Made by a program: the position numbers and the translations under genes
The notes under the pieces: generated by a model
The model's input: only the letters and a program-made list of their open reading frames with translations
Told to the model about the DNA's origin: nothing
The model's database searches: none
Shown here: one piece after another, positions 22,692 to 36,100 of the stretch
How the letters are laid out: each line of letters begins with the position of its first letter
Numbering within the stretch: position 1 is the stretch's first letter
DNA from: Ceratopteris richardii
Lineage: Eukaryota; Streptophyta; Polypodiopsida; Polypodiales; Pteridaceae
Reading direction: 5' to 3'
Length of the DNA: 64,000 bases
Assembly (NCBI GenBank): GCA_020310875.1
Contig: CM035407.1
Span: 67,149,158-67,213,157, forward strand

Positions 22692-24294
22692 ATCATTAGC
22701 TACTTGCTTTATTTTCAAGTCACTCCCTTCAGGTAAAGCCTGGGCTATAGGTTTAACTTTTTTATCAACTGTTTTATATTTTGTATTAACTTTAGCTTCA
22801 TTAACAGAATAAGAAACAAATTTCAAAATTAGTTCATATTCATTTAACGAGTTCAAAAGTATAATTTGCATTAATTTTTCATCATGTAAAGTTTGATTAA
22901 TTTCATCAAGTAAAGAAGAAGAAAAAGATGTTTCAATTATATTTTCAATATGTTCATATATAGACATATAACCTTTACTTTTAAAATATTTTTCATGTTT
23001 TTTCATTATCTTCCTAGGAGTATCTTTGCTATTTAAAATTTGTAATTTTGAGGATGTAAAATAAATAGAAAAACTTTCCAATTTATGTACACATTTTTGC
23101 GAGATTTCAAACCAGTTACCACTGTTGTCCCGCTCAACAATGGTGTCTAATAAAAATTCTGATCAAAATAAGTCCTAGATTCACAAAGACGTAGATGACT
23201 CTCGTGCAACTTCTCTTGTGATCGGATTGGTGTTTTCGTAATTTCTTCTCGATTTCTAGTGTGATTTGGATTTAGAGTCATAACTTTTGATGACTCTTGT
23301 GCAACTTCTCTTGTGATCGGATTGGTGTTTTCCTAATTTTTTCTCGATTTCTAGTGTGATTTGCAAATCATCTTTTGACCTATTTGTAGCATACACAGAG
23401 CCATCTTTGAGTACTTTTGTTTCCATTCGTGTTTCACAAATAAACGGTTGTCCTAAAATGATTTCGTAAGAACAATTATCTTGAATAAAAAAATGAAATG
23501 TTTCAGTTATTTCTCCCATTAAAATTGGAATGTTTGCACAAGCTCCCAAAAGTGCACCACATCCATTATCTGCCGTTCTCATTATCCACCCATATTGTTT
23601 ATCTATCAGGCATCTAAATTTATCATATAATTCTTTTGAGATTACATTAATTTCAGAACCTAAATCTAATAAAGCTAAAGATATACATGACTTTTTTCTA
23701 TCTCCTAAGTTTACTTTTATTTCAGGTGTTCCTCTAACCCACAAACTCTTTTTATAATTACTTTAAGATTGTTCATTTATATTATCTAGAAGAATTGGAC
23801 CTAGAAAATTTTTATTGATATAACCTTCACTTTCTTCCTCATCATCAGAGTCAGAAGAAAGAAGATCTTTTGAGATATGAGACACATCTACATTTTCTTG
23901 CATTACAATATCAGTATTAAGTGAGAATCTTTTTCTCTTAATCATTTTTATAAAGTTTTCTTTAAATTCAAGTTTAGCTATAGAAAATAATTGTTCAAGT
24001 GACATAGTCACTTGACTTTTCAAAAGTATGTCATAAAGTATTTCTTTTGCATCATTTTTCTGTTCTAATTCTGAGGTTAAAATGGATTTAGGAATTCGTT
24101 TAGGTTTCTTTGTTTTTCCTCATTTTGTTATGTTTATTCACTAGGCTTTGAATCTAAAGGTTTGTTTGATATTTCAGGTTGTTTCCCCTCCCTTATTTCT
24201 CTTCTTTTTTGTTCATTTGAGTTTAAATTTTTGTTTTCCTTAAATTGAACATTTTTAGGTTCTTCCCTTAAGTGTTTTCTAGTTACCATTTGTG
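22692..24294 (-). mobile_element. Ty3 element B2: gag-protease linker, protease and start of RT
   Basis: Minus-strand relative of A positions about 1,720-3,280. From right to left it holds the gag-protease linker (23,763-24,294), the retropepsin region with LLDLGSEINVIS and IILGQPFICETR (23,256-23,744), and the segment leading to RT (22,700-23,081, with VDKKVKPIAQALPEGSDLKI). It joins LTR-type repeat sequence at about 24,294. Broken in several places. Confidence 0.85.
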
Positions 24295-25472
24295 CACTAA
24301 TTATGCATACATTCGCTAACATCTAACATGAATACATTCAAGCATACCTAACATGTATACATCTAACACTTACATACATACATCTAACATGCATATACTA
24401 ACATACATTCATGCATACATATTTCACATGCATACATGCATACATACCTATCATGCATACATGCAAAATATCTAACATGCAATATTATCATATACATGCA
24501 CTAATTATGCATACATTCACTAACATCTAACATGAATACATTCAAGCATACCTAACATGTATACATCTAACACTTACAAACATACATCTAACATGCATAC
24601 GCTAAGATACATTCATGCATACATACATTCATGTTAATGAATTAAATCTAATGCATTTATCATACATTTAGTATCATAAGCTTCTATCATGTTTAGGCTA
24701 ACAAGCATGGGTGCAAAAGATAGGCTAATGGATAGGGACAGGTAAATGAAAAGATATGATCAGATAGGATAAAATCAAAAGCTAAGTGAATCGTAATGAT
24801 TGGGAATGGAGAATTTGGATGAGTACGATGAAGCCTAAAAAGATTTAAGAAAGGTAAGAATGGATTTTTAAGATTAGGGAAAATATCTTTGAAAAAGATA
24901 AGGAGAAATTGGTAAATGGCTACCTCTAATCCCTTCTTCTGCTATCTTGGAAAACATAAAACATCTTTAGGTAATCAAATCATACATTTACTTATGTAAT
25001 CAATTTAGTTATATATTATAAACCTAACTACTACATTCAATATGAACTTAAAAAAAAAAAAAACACACACACACACATAGACATTCTTAATAAACACATA
25101 CATGCACTAGACGTACATATTACATACCCTTTATATTATTACACAAATATACATAAAAACATATACACCAATCATTCACATGTACATATACCATACATCT
25201 CATATATTAAATAAATATACTTAATACATATGCATTTAATTGAATGGAAATGAAATATATAAAATATAATAATACTTATCATATATGCAGAAAATAAAAT
25301 TAAAATGAAAATATAAAATATAATATAAATATAAAAAAGAAAAGGAAAAAAATAAACAAAATCTCTCACTCTCTCTCTCTCTCTCTCTCTGCTGCGTGTT
25401 GGTCCACCGGCTGCAGTGGGAGGAGGGAAAAAAAGAAAAGAAAAAATAAAAATAAAATAAAAATAAAAAAAT

Positions 25473-25557
<85 letters not shown>

Positions 25558-26842
25558 GCCCTCTGTGTGTGTGTGTGTGCTGCGCGTAGCGCGCTGCACC
25601 GCCGGCAGAGAAGAGAGGGAGAGAAATAAAGAAGAAGAAAAAAAAGGAAAAAAAACAAAGAAAGAAAGAAAGAAAAAAACAAAAACAATCTCCTCTCCAT
25701 CTCTTTGCGTCGTGTGAAATAAAAGGAAAAAAATTTACTTTACATTAAATGAAATGCAAAAGTAAGAGAGATGGCCTTCTCTCTCCTCCTGCCAGAAAGG
25801 ACAACATGAAAATATGTGCACAAACAAACAAGCCTAAAGTTTAAAGTAAAATGAAGTACCTACAAAATAACATGAGCTCCTGGATACGACTCCCCTCCAT
25901 TTATACATGTGAGTAGCCCACCATAGCCCACATTTTCCTAAGTTAACTCATTCATGCAGCCCACATTTACTCCACATCCACTCAACACAACTCAACCAAA
26001 AAAAAAAGGCATGGGATTTTCTTCCATTCATTTTTCCAAAAACATACAATATCCACTGAATAAATAAATACTCACTTGACCTTATACTTTTATCATCCTT
26101 TTAGAATTAAATAAATTCAACCTTTCAAATATTTTTAGTTATTTATTTACTTTAGAATTAATTAAATTCAACCTATCAGTTATTAAATTTAAATATATTT
26201 TCCATAACCTTAATATTATTTAAATAATGTCAATTATTAATTAACAAATTTAATTATTCATTTACATTTAAATATTTGTTAAGGTTTCCATTTAATACCT
26301 TTTGCGCTATACATTAACTCCTTCAGAGACTCCTTCAGAGAAAAAACCCTACTTAATTAACCCCTTTACCATAGGTTTACCTTAAACTACCCTTAAACCA
26401 TGTTTTTAATGAATCAAAACCTTTTCTTTTAGCTTTGAATCTCATCCAAACCCTCAAATAACTCATAAACTAAACTTCTACCCTATCAAATCCCTCTAGA
26501 TTTCTTATCTAAACCCATAATTATCCTTGAAACTAAGTTGTTACCCTATAAAACATATTCAAATCCTAAATTAGACCCTTAAATAACCCTCAATTTACTT
26601 TCAAACCTTTAATAAACCCTTAATTAATCCTTCATTTTTAATCAAATACCCACAACTACATTTGAAAACTCCTTCTAAATACTTTCCATCTTTGTACTGG
26701 ATCCCAAATCATCAAAACTTTTTTCCGTGCAAAAATTTAAGATCAAACTCAAGTTAAAATTTCATAAACTGTTAAAACTTAGTTTAATCAATTGATCTTT
26801 AATTTTTAATAATATTTTAAGAGGTATAGAATCTTTCTGACA
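24295..26842 (-). repeat. LTR of Ty3 family B, partial
   Basis: On the minus strand it begins TGTCAGAAAG after the polypurine tract at 26,843-26,857 and runs left through the AGGGTTT-rich part, TATA box (25,898-25,905), CT tracts (25,366-25,556), an AT-rich stretch and the 201-base minisatellite (24,300-24,640), in the same order as the element A LTR. It then meets internal Ty3 sequence, so it represents only the first part of an LTR. Confidence 0.8.
25366..25556 (-). repeat. CT/GA tracts in the B LTR
   Basis: Two (CT)n runs (about 25,366-25,390 and 25,474-25,556) mirror the GA tracts at 8,237-8,503 of element A, with a similar spacer between them. Confidence 0.9.
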
Positions 26843-27341
26843 TCCGCCCCCACTAAACCTGCACATCGTTCCGATGGGCCAACCTGCAGATTCAAGTGGA
26901 ACATATCAAATTCTTTGTAAATAAATTTTAAATTTTCAAAGTTTTACTTTATCATGCATTCATACTTTGTGCAATTAAAAAGATTAGTAGAAATCTTCTA
27001 AAAAATCAAAGTAGATATAAGTGATATAAATATCATGTTATATCTCTAAATCCACATTTAAACAAGCATTTATAGGAATAAACCATAAGTGTCATAGTCC
27101 TTCTCTTCATGCAACTTGCTTGGAATAAGTAACTTTTCCTGCATAACAACATCTACGAAAACTTTTTCATGAGTTAATAGAATTATTTGACTCCTACTTT
27201 TATTTCCTATGGTCTGACTCTCCATTCATTTCTTTTTTATTTTTCATTTAATTTTTTTCTTGTTTTATTACTTCATCCCAACTGAGCTCTTTATTTATTT
27301 TAAACAAATTGGCCTATACCGAAATTGGGTGCGACTCTTAG

Positions 27342-27563
27342 ACTTGTCCACCTAGCCAAGTTTTACCCACTTGTCTGCCAATCTGGGATAGCACACGACA
27401 AAACTATGTCAGCCCTACATTAAATCGACATCGGCTCATGGCTTTGGCCACCCGACGAGAGTGACTCCACCCACCTACCGACCCATGCAGACACATGACA
27501 ACATAAAGGTTAGGCCTATGATGAAACTAGCATTAGCCCGTGGCCTTGATCACCAAACCAAGG
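27342..27563 (-). promoter_or_regulatory. three tandem hairpins in the B1 3' UTR
   Basis: Minus-strand counterparts of the element A hairpins lie at 27,342-27,361, 27,442-27,461 and 27,544-27,563, again about 100 bases apart. The outer two keep most pairing (ACTTGGCT/GGACAAGT and CCTTGGTT/GATCAAGG); the middle one is weaker. The G-G-T loop core is kept in all three. Confidence 0.6.
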
Positions 27564-27999
27564 TTATTCCACCCGCCTACTAGCCCATCGTAGTGCATCA
27601 ACTACAAACACATACATATAGGCTAAATTGGGTATGAAGTTTTATCTTTTAATTCATTTGGAGGTAAGATCTCATAAGGAATAAATAGTAAGATACAAAA
27701 ATCCCACTTGCTAATGGATAAAATTTTCAGCATATACATGTATTCATAATAAGTCTACCATTTCTTCCACAAGCTTCCAATTCCAAACATTTCTATTTAA
27801 CTATCTGATTTAATTCATATAAATACAAGTTTTTGATGCATCAATCATAAATATATCAGATATTTAACATCTTAAATTCTTCTTGATTTTTAAAAAAATT
27901 TGAACATACTCTTTTAACTCATTCAATAACGCAGTGCATGTACACAAAAAATCAAACATATCTTTAGTTAAAACTTTTTCACCTAATTAAAACAGATCT

Positions 28000-29207
28000 T
28001 TAATCTTCATCAACATCTTCATCAATCTCGTCAATCTCATAATCTTCATTATTTTGTTTCTTGAACAATTTAATCCTTTTCCCTGCAATTAAATTTCGCA
28101 ACAAAGAACCATCAAATTCCCTAAGTCTAAATGTACCATTATCAAAAACAGTTACTACTACATACGGACCAAACCATCTTTTAACTAACTTCTTCCTAGC
28201 ATCATAGTGTGTATCAAAAGTACTATCGTAAACTAATACCCAATCATCTGCTTCTAAAGTACGAGGCCTAAGTCTATGTTTTTTATCAAAATAGATTTTA
28301 TTTTTAAGTCGTGATTCTCTAACTTTTTGTACAACTTCTTCAATCATTTTATTTTCTAGATCTAACTGCATAATCCTAACAGAAATCAGATCTTCACGAG
28401 TCATCTCGTTATTCCACGGAAGCGTTGTCCATGAAATAATCTGCGTCTGGATAGGAGAAATTGGCTTCTGACAGTACATTAGTTATGCAGGCATAAATCC
28501 TATAGACTAGTACACGTCATTCTGTCTGCCCATAGTGCGAAAGGAAGGAACCTAGGCCACTGCTTTGTATCACCATTACAGGCCTTAGAGATTTCCTTCA
28601 CAATAGATGGATGACCTCGTTCAATCTTACCATTAGACTCCGGATTATAAGCAATTGTGAGAGATAGACGAATCCCATGCTGGTCAAAGAATTCTCTTGC
28701 CTCTCGAGCATCTAACTCGCCCCTATCTGCTACTATCTTTTCTACATAGCCAAATCTAGAAATAACTTCTTCTAACAAAAATCTACGTATGTTATAAGTA
28801 GTTTTAGTACGAAGAGCTCTACCCTTTACATGATTAGTCAAATCTTCCCTAGCTAATACTATATACCTCATGTTATCTAAACCTTTAGGCATGGTCACTA
28901 AATCAACTATCCACTTGTAATGAATACAAGGAGGGTAAGTCGAGTGCAGAGGTTCCCTATGTCTAAGTGACGAATGTACCTGACAAGTAGTACAAGTACT
29001 TACAAAGTCACGTATATTCACATACATACCTGGCCACCAATAAGCTTCTCTAATTTTATCATATGTCGCATAGAAGCCTTTATGTCCTGCCCAAAGGGTT
29101 TCATGCATGTCTATCATAACTCTAATTTGAAGGTTTTTATTTCCTAAAACTTGTTGCGGACGTCTAATTTTCTCTTTTGCATGACGCCAAATAAAACTAT
29201 CCTTCAA
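28000..29207 (-). pseudogene. integrase region of B1
   Basis: H2C2 region MHETLWAGHKGFYATYD, catalytic core KWIVDLVTMPKGLD, IVADRGELDAREAREFF and YNPESNGKIERGHPSIVK, then GPY/F module KRWFGPYVVVTVFDNGTF. Wording such as CNGDTKQWPRFLPFALWADR recalls fungal Ty3 integrases (from memory). Broken. Confidence 0.8.
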
Positions 29208-29291
29208 AAAGAAATTAAATGCATGTTTCCTAATGTCTCTAAACCTATTAGCTAACCAAATAGGTAATTGTTTTAGAGTTCTAAGATAATA

Positions 29292-31265
29292 TCATATATC
29301 ATACCAAATTCCCTCATATTCTTTTTCATTAAATTTTTCATACATATAAACATGAGAAATATAATTAATCATATTTGATTCAATTTCAATCATGTCATCA
29401 TTTTCAAACTTAGCCCTAGAAAGCATATCTGCTACAAAGTTAGTTTTCCCAAAAATATGATTTAAAATAGGATTAATAAACTTAATATAAGATATCCACC
29501 TTAACATTGCTATGTCTGGAGAAGATTAATTAGTAATCATTCCTATTAATGGTAAAAAATCTATTTCTATTACTACATTAGCTCATATAAAATATTCCTT
29601 GTCAGTTTTTAATGCAGTAACTAATCCCCATAATTCGCGTTTTATTTGTGGATAATATTTTTAAGTTTCATGTAATATTTTGGCCCCAAATCTAATAGCG
29701 TATCTATTTTCCTCACTATCATCTTGTCCAATTACCCATCCTATACCTATGGGACTTGTATCTACAGTTAAAATAATTGGTTTATTATTTGAGTAATTTA
29801 CATGTTTTAAAACAGGTGCATTAGAAAATAAACTTTTTAATTTCTTCATGGGCATAATGCGATATCCAAATAGCATAAAAAACACATGCTCCTAAGAAAT
29901 GTCTTACTTCACTAATGTTACTACAAGTTTCAAATAATTTATTTATAGCATCCACTTTTGGTGGATAAGGCCCATGACCATAGTATCCACATAAATGTCC
30001 TACAATAAGAACTTCATTAACACCAACTAGTGATTTTTCTATAGAAAATGTTAATCCTACTTCTTCAAATCTCTTAAGTATTTTCTCACAATCTAAAATA
30101 TGATTAGATACAAAATTCCTACATCCTAAGGAATCTAATGTTTCATCTTTTTTCTTTTCTTCACAGCTTTTAATCGGAATATCATCTATAAATGGCATGG
30201 TCACATTAGGAATAAAATCATGAAGAACCATATTCATTGCATTCATCATATGTGCTACCGATTTTGTAGCTCCTTGAGATTGAGTACACATACGGACTAA
30301 ACCTAAAGGTGTCTTCATTGTAGTTATATCTCTACTCTCAGTAGCAAGCTAGAACTGATCATAACCAAAATATAAATCGCCCATAGAATAGATGGAATGC
30401 CCAGCAAAGGCTTCGAAAAATTCTCCTACAATAGGGCCGGTTCCTACATTCCTAATTGTAATTTTACTTACGGGTTGTAAATCTTGGATAAATCTAAGCT
30501 TACCATTCTTTTTAGAAACATTAAACATCTATTAGAATAAGGTGCGGAGGAAGGTTCTAGAATTTTCATATGCATCTTCTCCTTAAGCAGTTTCATTAGC
30601 TCAGGTAAATGAGCCTTTGGAACTGGTATAGGGCGAAGATTCCAAGGAATATGGGCTACGGTAAATATAATCATTGGAGATACTATTATAGGATCAACAC
30701 ATCCTATTTCATGAGGATAAAGAGAGAAAGCTTTTCCATGTTTTCTTATCATTTCCCTCGGAAACATTTCACGTTTAGTAGGCAATAAAAAAGAGTCTTT
30801 GTTTCCTATTTTTATTAATTTAATGGTTTCATTAGTAAAATTATGTCCTATTTTTGAAATATCATGTAAAATGGGATCATTAGCTAGTTGCTTTATTTTC
30901 AGGTCATTCCCTTCAAGTAAAGTCTGGGCTACAGGTTTAACTTTTTTATCAACTGTTTTATATTTCGTATTAACTTTAGCTTCATTAAGAGAATCAAAAA
31001 CAAATTTCAAAATTAGTTCATATTCATTTAACGAGTTCAAAAGTATAATTTGCATTAATTTTTCATCATGTAAAGTTTGATTAATTTCATCAAGTAAAGA
31101 AGAAGAAAAAGATGTTTCAATTATATTTTCAATATGTTCATTTGTAGACATATAACATTTACTTTTAAAATATTTTTCACGTTTTTTCATTATCTTCCTA
31201 GGAATATCATTACTATTTAAAATTTGTAATTTTGAGGATGTAAAATAAACAAAAAAACTTTCCAA
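29292..31265 (-). pseudogene. RT and RNase H region of B1
   Basis: This copy shows a stretch before the RT core with HIPWNLRPIPVPKAHLPELM and ILEPSSAPYSN, then TMPFIDDIPIKSCEEK, VGHLCGYYGHGPYPPKVDAI and FLGACVFYAIWISHYAH. RNase H has ILTVDTSPIGIGWVIGQDD and FVADMLSRAKF. Together with A it defines the family's pol style. Broken. Confidence 0.8.
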
Positions 31266-31330
31266 TTTATGTACACATTTTTGCGAGATTTCAAACTAGT
31301 TACCACTGTTGTACTGCTGAACAATGGTGT

Positions 31331-32082
31331 CTAATAAAAATTCTGATCAAAATAAGTCCTAGATTCACAAAGAGGTAGATGACTCTCGTGCAACTTCTCT
31401 TGTGATTGGATTGGTGTTTTCCTAATTTGTTCTCGATTTCTAGTGTGATTTGGATTTACAATCATAGCTTGTAATGATTGCAAATCATCTTTTGACCTAA
31501 TTCTAGCATACGTAGAGCCGTCTTCCATTACTTTTGTTTCCATTCGTGTTTCACAAATAAACAGTTGTCCTAGAATGATTTCGTAAGAACAATTATCTTG
31601 AATAAAAAAATGAAAAATGTTTCAGTTTTTCCTCCTATTAAAATTGGAATGTTTGCACAAGCTCCCAAAAGTGCACCACATCCATTATCTGCCATTCTCA
31701 TTATCCACCCATGTTGTTTGTCTATCGGCCATCTAAATTTATCATATAGTTCTTTTGAGATTACATTAATTTCAGAACCTGAATCTAATAAAGTTAAAGC
31801 TATACATGAATTTTTTCTGTCTCCAAAGTTTACTTTTATTTCAGGTGTTCCTCTAGCCCAAAAAATCTTTTTATAATTACTTTGAGATTGTTCATTTATA
31901 TTATCTGGAATCGGACCTAGACAATTTTTATTGACATAACCTTCACTTTCTTCCTCATCATCAGAGTCAGAAGAAAGAAGATCTTTTGAGATATGAGACA
32001 CATCTACATTTTCTTGCATTTCAATATTAGTATTAAGTGGGAATCTTTTTCTCTTAATCATTTTTATAAATTTTTCTTTAAA
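31331..32082 (-). pseudogene. linker and retropepsin region of B1
   Basis: LLDSGSEINVISKELYDKF is the active-site loop region, followed by GALLGACANIPILIGG and a final DGSTYARIRSKDDLQS tail. Same order as in A and B2. Broken. Confidence 0.75.
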
Positions 32083-32681
32083 TTAATCTAAAAATTACAT
32101 ATAAGTAAAAGTATGGTCTCATGAGAATTTGATCATCAAGAAGAATAATTTTGAATATGTTCTGCTCATAGGTATAGAGAAGTATCCTTACAAGAATACT
32201 TATGTCCGTAATTGCATAAGAACCTTCATGTATGAAGAGTATGGGGGTGAATGCCTCAATGTACATCCTTATAATGAGCTTCAAAATAGTTTTCTTCAAA
32301 CATTCTACTAAAAAGAATGTAATTGAGGGCACATGTGAATTTACATCACATAACATTAAACACTACTATGTACAAAATAAGTGTAGAGGTGTGTGTGACT
32401 TGCATGTCGGACTAATACACAATTAGTGATTGAGTTTGGTATATGACTGAGACACTTCATCTACAAGTCTAGCAATTAGCATCACAAACTTCTACACGTG
32501 TTGATGATAGTCTTCCATAGAGTTAACTGGATTGTATCACAGTGCCCGCCAACTTTCTGAAGCTCTCTCGTAGAGAAATCTTATCCGCATCTTGCAGGAG
32601 CTAGAGTCTTCCTTTGATTCACTATTTGCATGCTTCAATTAATTCATATGTCTAATCTTGTTAGATGTTGATAGTACCTGT

Positions 32682-32765
<84 letters not shown>

Positions 32766-32969
32766 ATATTCTTGCTTGGGCAATCACACGTGTTGTGAAC
32801 CGATGCTCATGAATATGTAGTATGCACGAGTAGTAATCATTCATAAATGATTATGTATGTTTTTGCATGCCATCAGCTTAGTCATGCACATGCATAGAAA
32901 CATAAGTCTTCATGAGGTGAACACGTGTAGTACAGAATATTGATTCAACACATAATATGAGTATAGCAC
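32083..32969. other. unassigned spacer between Ty3 B1 and copia C
   Basis: About 890 bases with no recognisable domain on either strand apart from the AT microsatellite at 32,684-32,761. It could be old target DNA or an eroded element. Confidence 0.4.
32684..32761. repeat. (AT)n microsatellite
   Basis: About 78 bases of uninterrupted AT dinucleotide. Length is likely unstable between individuals. The frame reading as YIYIYI is an artefact. Confidence 0.98.
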
Positions 32970-33992
32970 TGTTGGTGCAAGTCAACCACCAATTGATGTT
33001 TTGGATAAACACTTGAAGACAAAGGAAGAAGAAAAGATCAACAAATGAATAGGGAAGATAGAACATATTCAGGAGATGAAGACTTGTATACATATGTACA
33101 TTAAACTATAGCTAGCTCACTTATACCTTTGTTTTAGTCATGAGCTTGTACATATATGCCTATATATACAAGTAAAAAATTTCGATCAAATATGAGAGAG
33201 TATGAGATGAGAAGAATTAGAAGTCATTAGACATTTTAGAAGTGAGGAAGATCTATCTCTCATCTAGATGTAAAATTTTCAAAGAAGAAGAAATATTACG
33301 TCCGATCTTTTGCTTAGTTCTCCTTCTTTGTTTAATATTTTGTAAAATGCTTTTGTACAAGTCTAAGTCTATAGTTGATTGACCTCTGTACAAGTTTTCA
33401 GATTCTAGTTGTGATCAAGCTGAAAGAATTGAGAGTAGGAACATTTACATGTGTAAATGTGAATAAGTGAAGTTGCAAAATGTGCAAAATTTGATGCTAA
33501 TGTTTTGGTCAATTCTCCTCCCACATTGTAAAGTTTTGAGCAAGCAAGCACTGATTCTTTAAGTTGGAAGGTAAGCTACCTATGGCTAAAAGCATTTGAA
33601 TAAACGTGTCATAATTTGGGATAAATGTGTGTTAGAAGTTGTAAGTGTCAGAATCCACTATTCAGAAGAATAGTTTTAGACATAGGTGAACTGTTTGAGT
33701 CATTTCTCAAGATCTACTAAATCTTTTGAGATGATTTAACTTGAAGAAGGTGCACAAACTATATGCAACACCTTGTGCAGAGTTTTATAAAAAACGTTAC
33801 ACATTTGATAAGACAATGAATGAATTATGTGCAACAGACTTTCTGAGTATCAACTCACTTCACAGTTTGTTCAAGATTTTGATAATTGAGTATTGATCCT
33901 CCGAATTGGTAAAGGTTTTGAGTTGTTCTTGATATAGAGGTGCTCTAACATCAAAGATAACTTGTTCTTTTGGAGATTAATACTCTCCATCA
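32970..33992 (+). repeat. 5' LTR of copia C
   Basis: It begins TGTTGGTGCAAGTC and ends CTCTCCATCA immediately before the primer site, about 1,023 bases. A TATATATA stretch with CTATATATACAAG near 33,160 is a plausible TATA box. The partner LTR is absent, so it cannot be dated. Confidence 0.75.
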
Positions 33993-33993
33993 G

Positions 33994-34005
33994 TGGTATT
34001 AGAGT
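33994..34005 (+). promoter_or_regulatory. primer binding site of copia C
   Basis: TGGTATTAGAGT, a slightly altered initiator-Met-tRNA complement one base after the LTR. Confidence 0.85.
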
Positions 34006-34201
34006 AGGAATCATCAAAATTGAAGAAAGGAGGACCCGGACTGCTGCAGTTGTAAAGAAGTCAACACTTGAAGGTTCAAAAGGTGAAAGCTTGAGAAGGA
34101 GACCAAAAGTTATCAAGAAGATCAAAAGGAACTTCATTCGAAGTAAAGTTACACGTATTCCTCATAAAGCTTGAAGAAATTAATACACAGGTGAAGAAAG
34201 G

Positions 34202-34981
34202 ATGGGAGATTCTATTCAGATAGAGAAATTAGATAGAGAAAACTATGCAGCATGGTCAATGAGAATGGAAGCTCATCTCATGAGCAAAGACTTGATAGGT
34301 TACATTATAGGTGAAGAAGAAAAACCACAATTAAGAGATCCTAGTGTTCCAACTAGGGATGAATTATCAGATTTGAAGATTTGGATGAAGAAGGATGCTC
34401 AAGCAAGGAGCATTATCTACATGGGAGTCAATGACTACTTGTTACCTCATATTAGAGGTCTTGAAAGTGCAAGTGATATATGGAATGCTTTGGATGAGCA
34501 TTTCCAAAACACTTCAAAGTTAAGGAAGGACATTGAAGATGCATTAGGAGAACTTGATGAAGATATTGAGGAGGATAAATTGGTAAGGCAAATCCTCACA
34601 GGTTTGAGAGGTGATGAGAAATGGAAGCCATTCATTTTGTCTACTGAATTGTCACTAGATCATTTCACTCCTGATTTAAATCAGTTGCTAGGACACACGC
34701 TAACCTTTGAGTAGGATGTCAAAGGAGAAAGTGATAAGAGTGCAAGTCAAACAATGTATTCGAAGGATAAGAAGAAGAATAGAAAAGGCAAACAACAAGA
34801 AAATGAAGATGAAGGTACAACTAGCCAAGCTAACTTCCTAAGAGGAAGAGGAGGTGGCAAAGGTAGAGGAAGAGGAAGAAGCAATAAAGATGGAGCCAAA
34901 GCTTGTTGGATTTGTGGTAAGACAAATCACTTAGCTCATGATTGTTGGCATAATAATCAGAATAATGGAGGATATAATTAG
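34202..34981 (+). pseudogene. gag of copia C
   Basis: It starts MGDSIQIEKLDRENYAAWSM and includes ARSIIYMGVNDYLLPHIRG and a low-complexity RGRGGGKGRGRGRS stretch before the zinc knuckle CWICGKTNHLAHDC (C-X2-C-X4-H-X4-C). The related gag of G lies at 54,812-55,455. Broken. Confidence 0.82.
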
Positions 34982-35142
34982 AATTTAATTCAAGAGGAAG
35001 AGGTGGCACAAACCAAAGAGGTAATTTCAGAGGTAGGAGTAGTAGAGGCTACTTTGGAAGAAATGCAGGTAGAGGATTCCAAAGTCAATCCTACAACAAT
35101 ACCTACTACAATTATGCTTCAGATCAGAAGGAGGATTCAACC

Positions 35143-36100
35143 TTGATTCTGAATGCAACTTGTGAAAGGCAAAGTGAAGACCAAAGAGTCTTCTACATTG
35201 ACTCAGGGTGTAGCAATCACCTAAGTGGTAACATAGCCTTGATAACTAATTTGGAAAATAAGGTAACTAATCATGTAGTTCAAATAGGTGACAATACAAA
35301 GCACAATGTGAAATCAATTGCAGCAGTGAACGCCAAGGATGGAAGTACTCTTCTGAGTAAGGTCTTGTATGTTCCTACAATTCCAAAGAATATGATAAGT
35401 GTAGGATAAATTGTTGAAAAGGGCTATGAAGTAAGGCTCACTAATGATGGAGTTTTTGTGGAAGACCCTAGCAATGGTTATAAACAAATTGTTTCACGAA
35501 AGAAAGAAGGAAGACTTTTCACATTGAAGATTCAAGGTAATGTTGGTCATGCCTTGTTCACTTATGGAGGACATAAGATCTCTGAGTTAGATCTTTGGCA
35601 TAAGAGGCTTGGACATTTCAATGAAAGAGGTATTAAAGATATGGTCAATAATGGTTCAGTGCTTGGATTGCCTAATGTTGCAGGTCAACGTATGACATAC
35701 AAATGTGAGGCATGTCAATTAGGTAAGGCTCATAAGCAATCTTATTCCAAGCATGGTTTCATGTGTTCAGAGAAGCTTGAATTGGTACATACAGATGTGT
35801 GGGGACCTTCAAAGGATTTCAGTATAAATGGTTGAAGATATTATGTGATTTATGTTGATGATGCTACCAGGTGGATAACTATCTATGTGATCAAAGACAA
35901 ATCAGAGGTATCTAATACATTCAAACATTATCATGTGTATGCAGAAAGAATCACATGTCAAAAGTTGAAGAGACTAAGGTCAGATGGAGGGGGAGAGTAT
36001 TTCTCTAATGAGTTCAGTGATTACTTATGGAATGCTAGTATAAAAAGAGAAGTTACTTGCAGGTACTCTCCTCAACAAAATGGTGTAGCAGAAAGGAGAA
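35143..36100 (+). pseudogene. protease and integrase part of copia C
   Basis: Protease core FYIDSGCSNHLSGN with LYVPTIPKNMISVG; GAG-pre-integrase LDLWHKRLGHFNERGIKD and CEACQLGKAHKQSY; integrase LELVHTDVWGPSKDF, VDDATRWITIYVIKDKSE, RSDGGGEYFSNEF and YSPQQNGVAERR. The similarity ends at about 36,100 where short-period repeats begin. Broken. Confidence 0.85.

Larger units (their letters stand above)
26843..32082 (-). mobile_element. Ty3 element B1: protease to 3' UTR (broken)
   Basis: Reverse-oriented relative of A positions about 2,050-6,986. From right to left: linker and retropepsin (31,331-32,082), RT and RNase H (29,292-31,265), integrase (28,000-29,207), 3' UTR with the three hairpins (27,342-27,563) and polypurine tract (26,843-26,857). 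The coding similarity to A is high, about nine in ten residues over the integrase by eye. Its sequence stops at about 32,082 next to unassigned DNA. About ten breaks. Confidence 0.85.
32970..36100 (+). mobile_element. Ty1/copia element C, 5' portion (broken)
   Basis: 5' LTR (32,970-33,992), primer site, gag, zinc knuckle, protease, GAG-pre-integrase and the first part of integrase are present; RT, RNase H and 3' LTR are not seen. About six breaks. The proteins closely match those of element G on the minus strand, so C and G are one family. Confidence 0.85.

Noticed and set aside
32644-32844. Frame with a long YIYIYI run
   Set aside because: It is created by the AT microsatellite.
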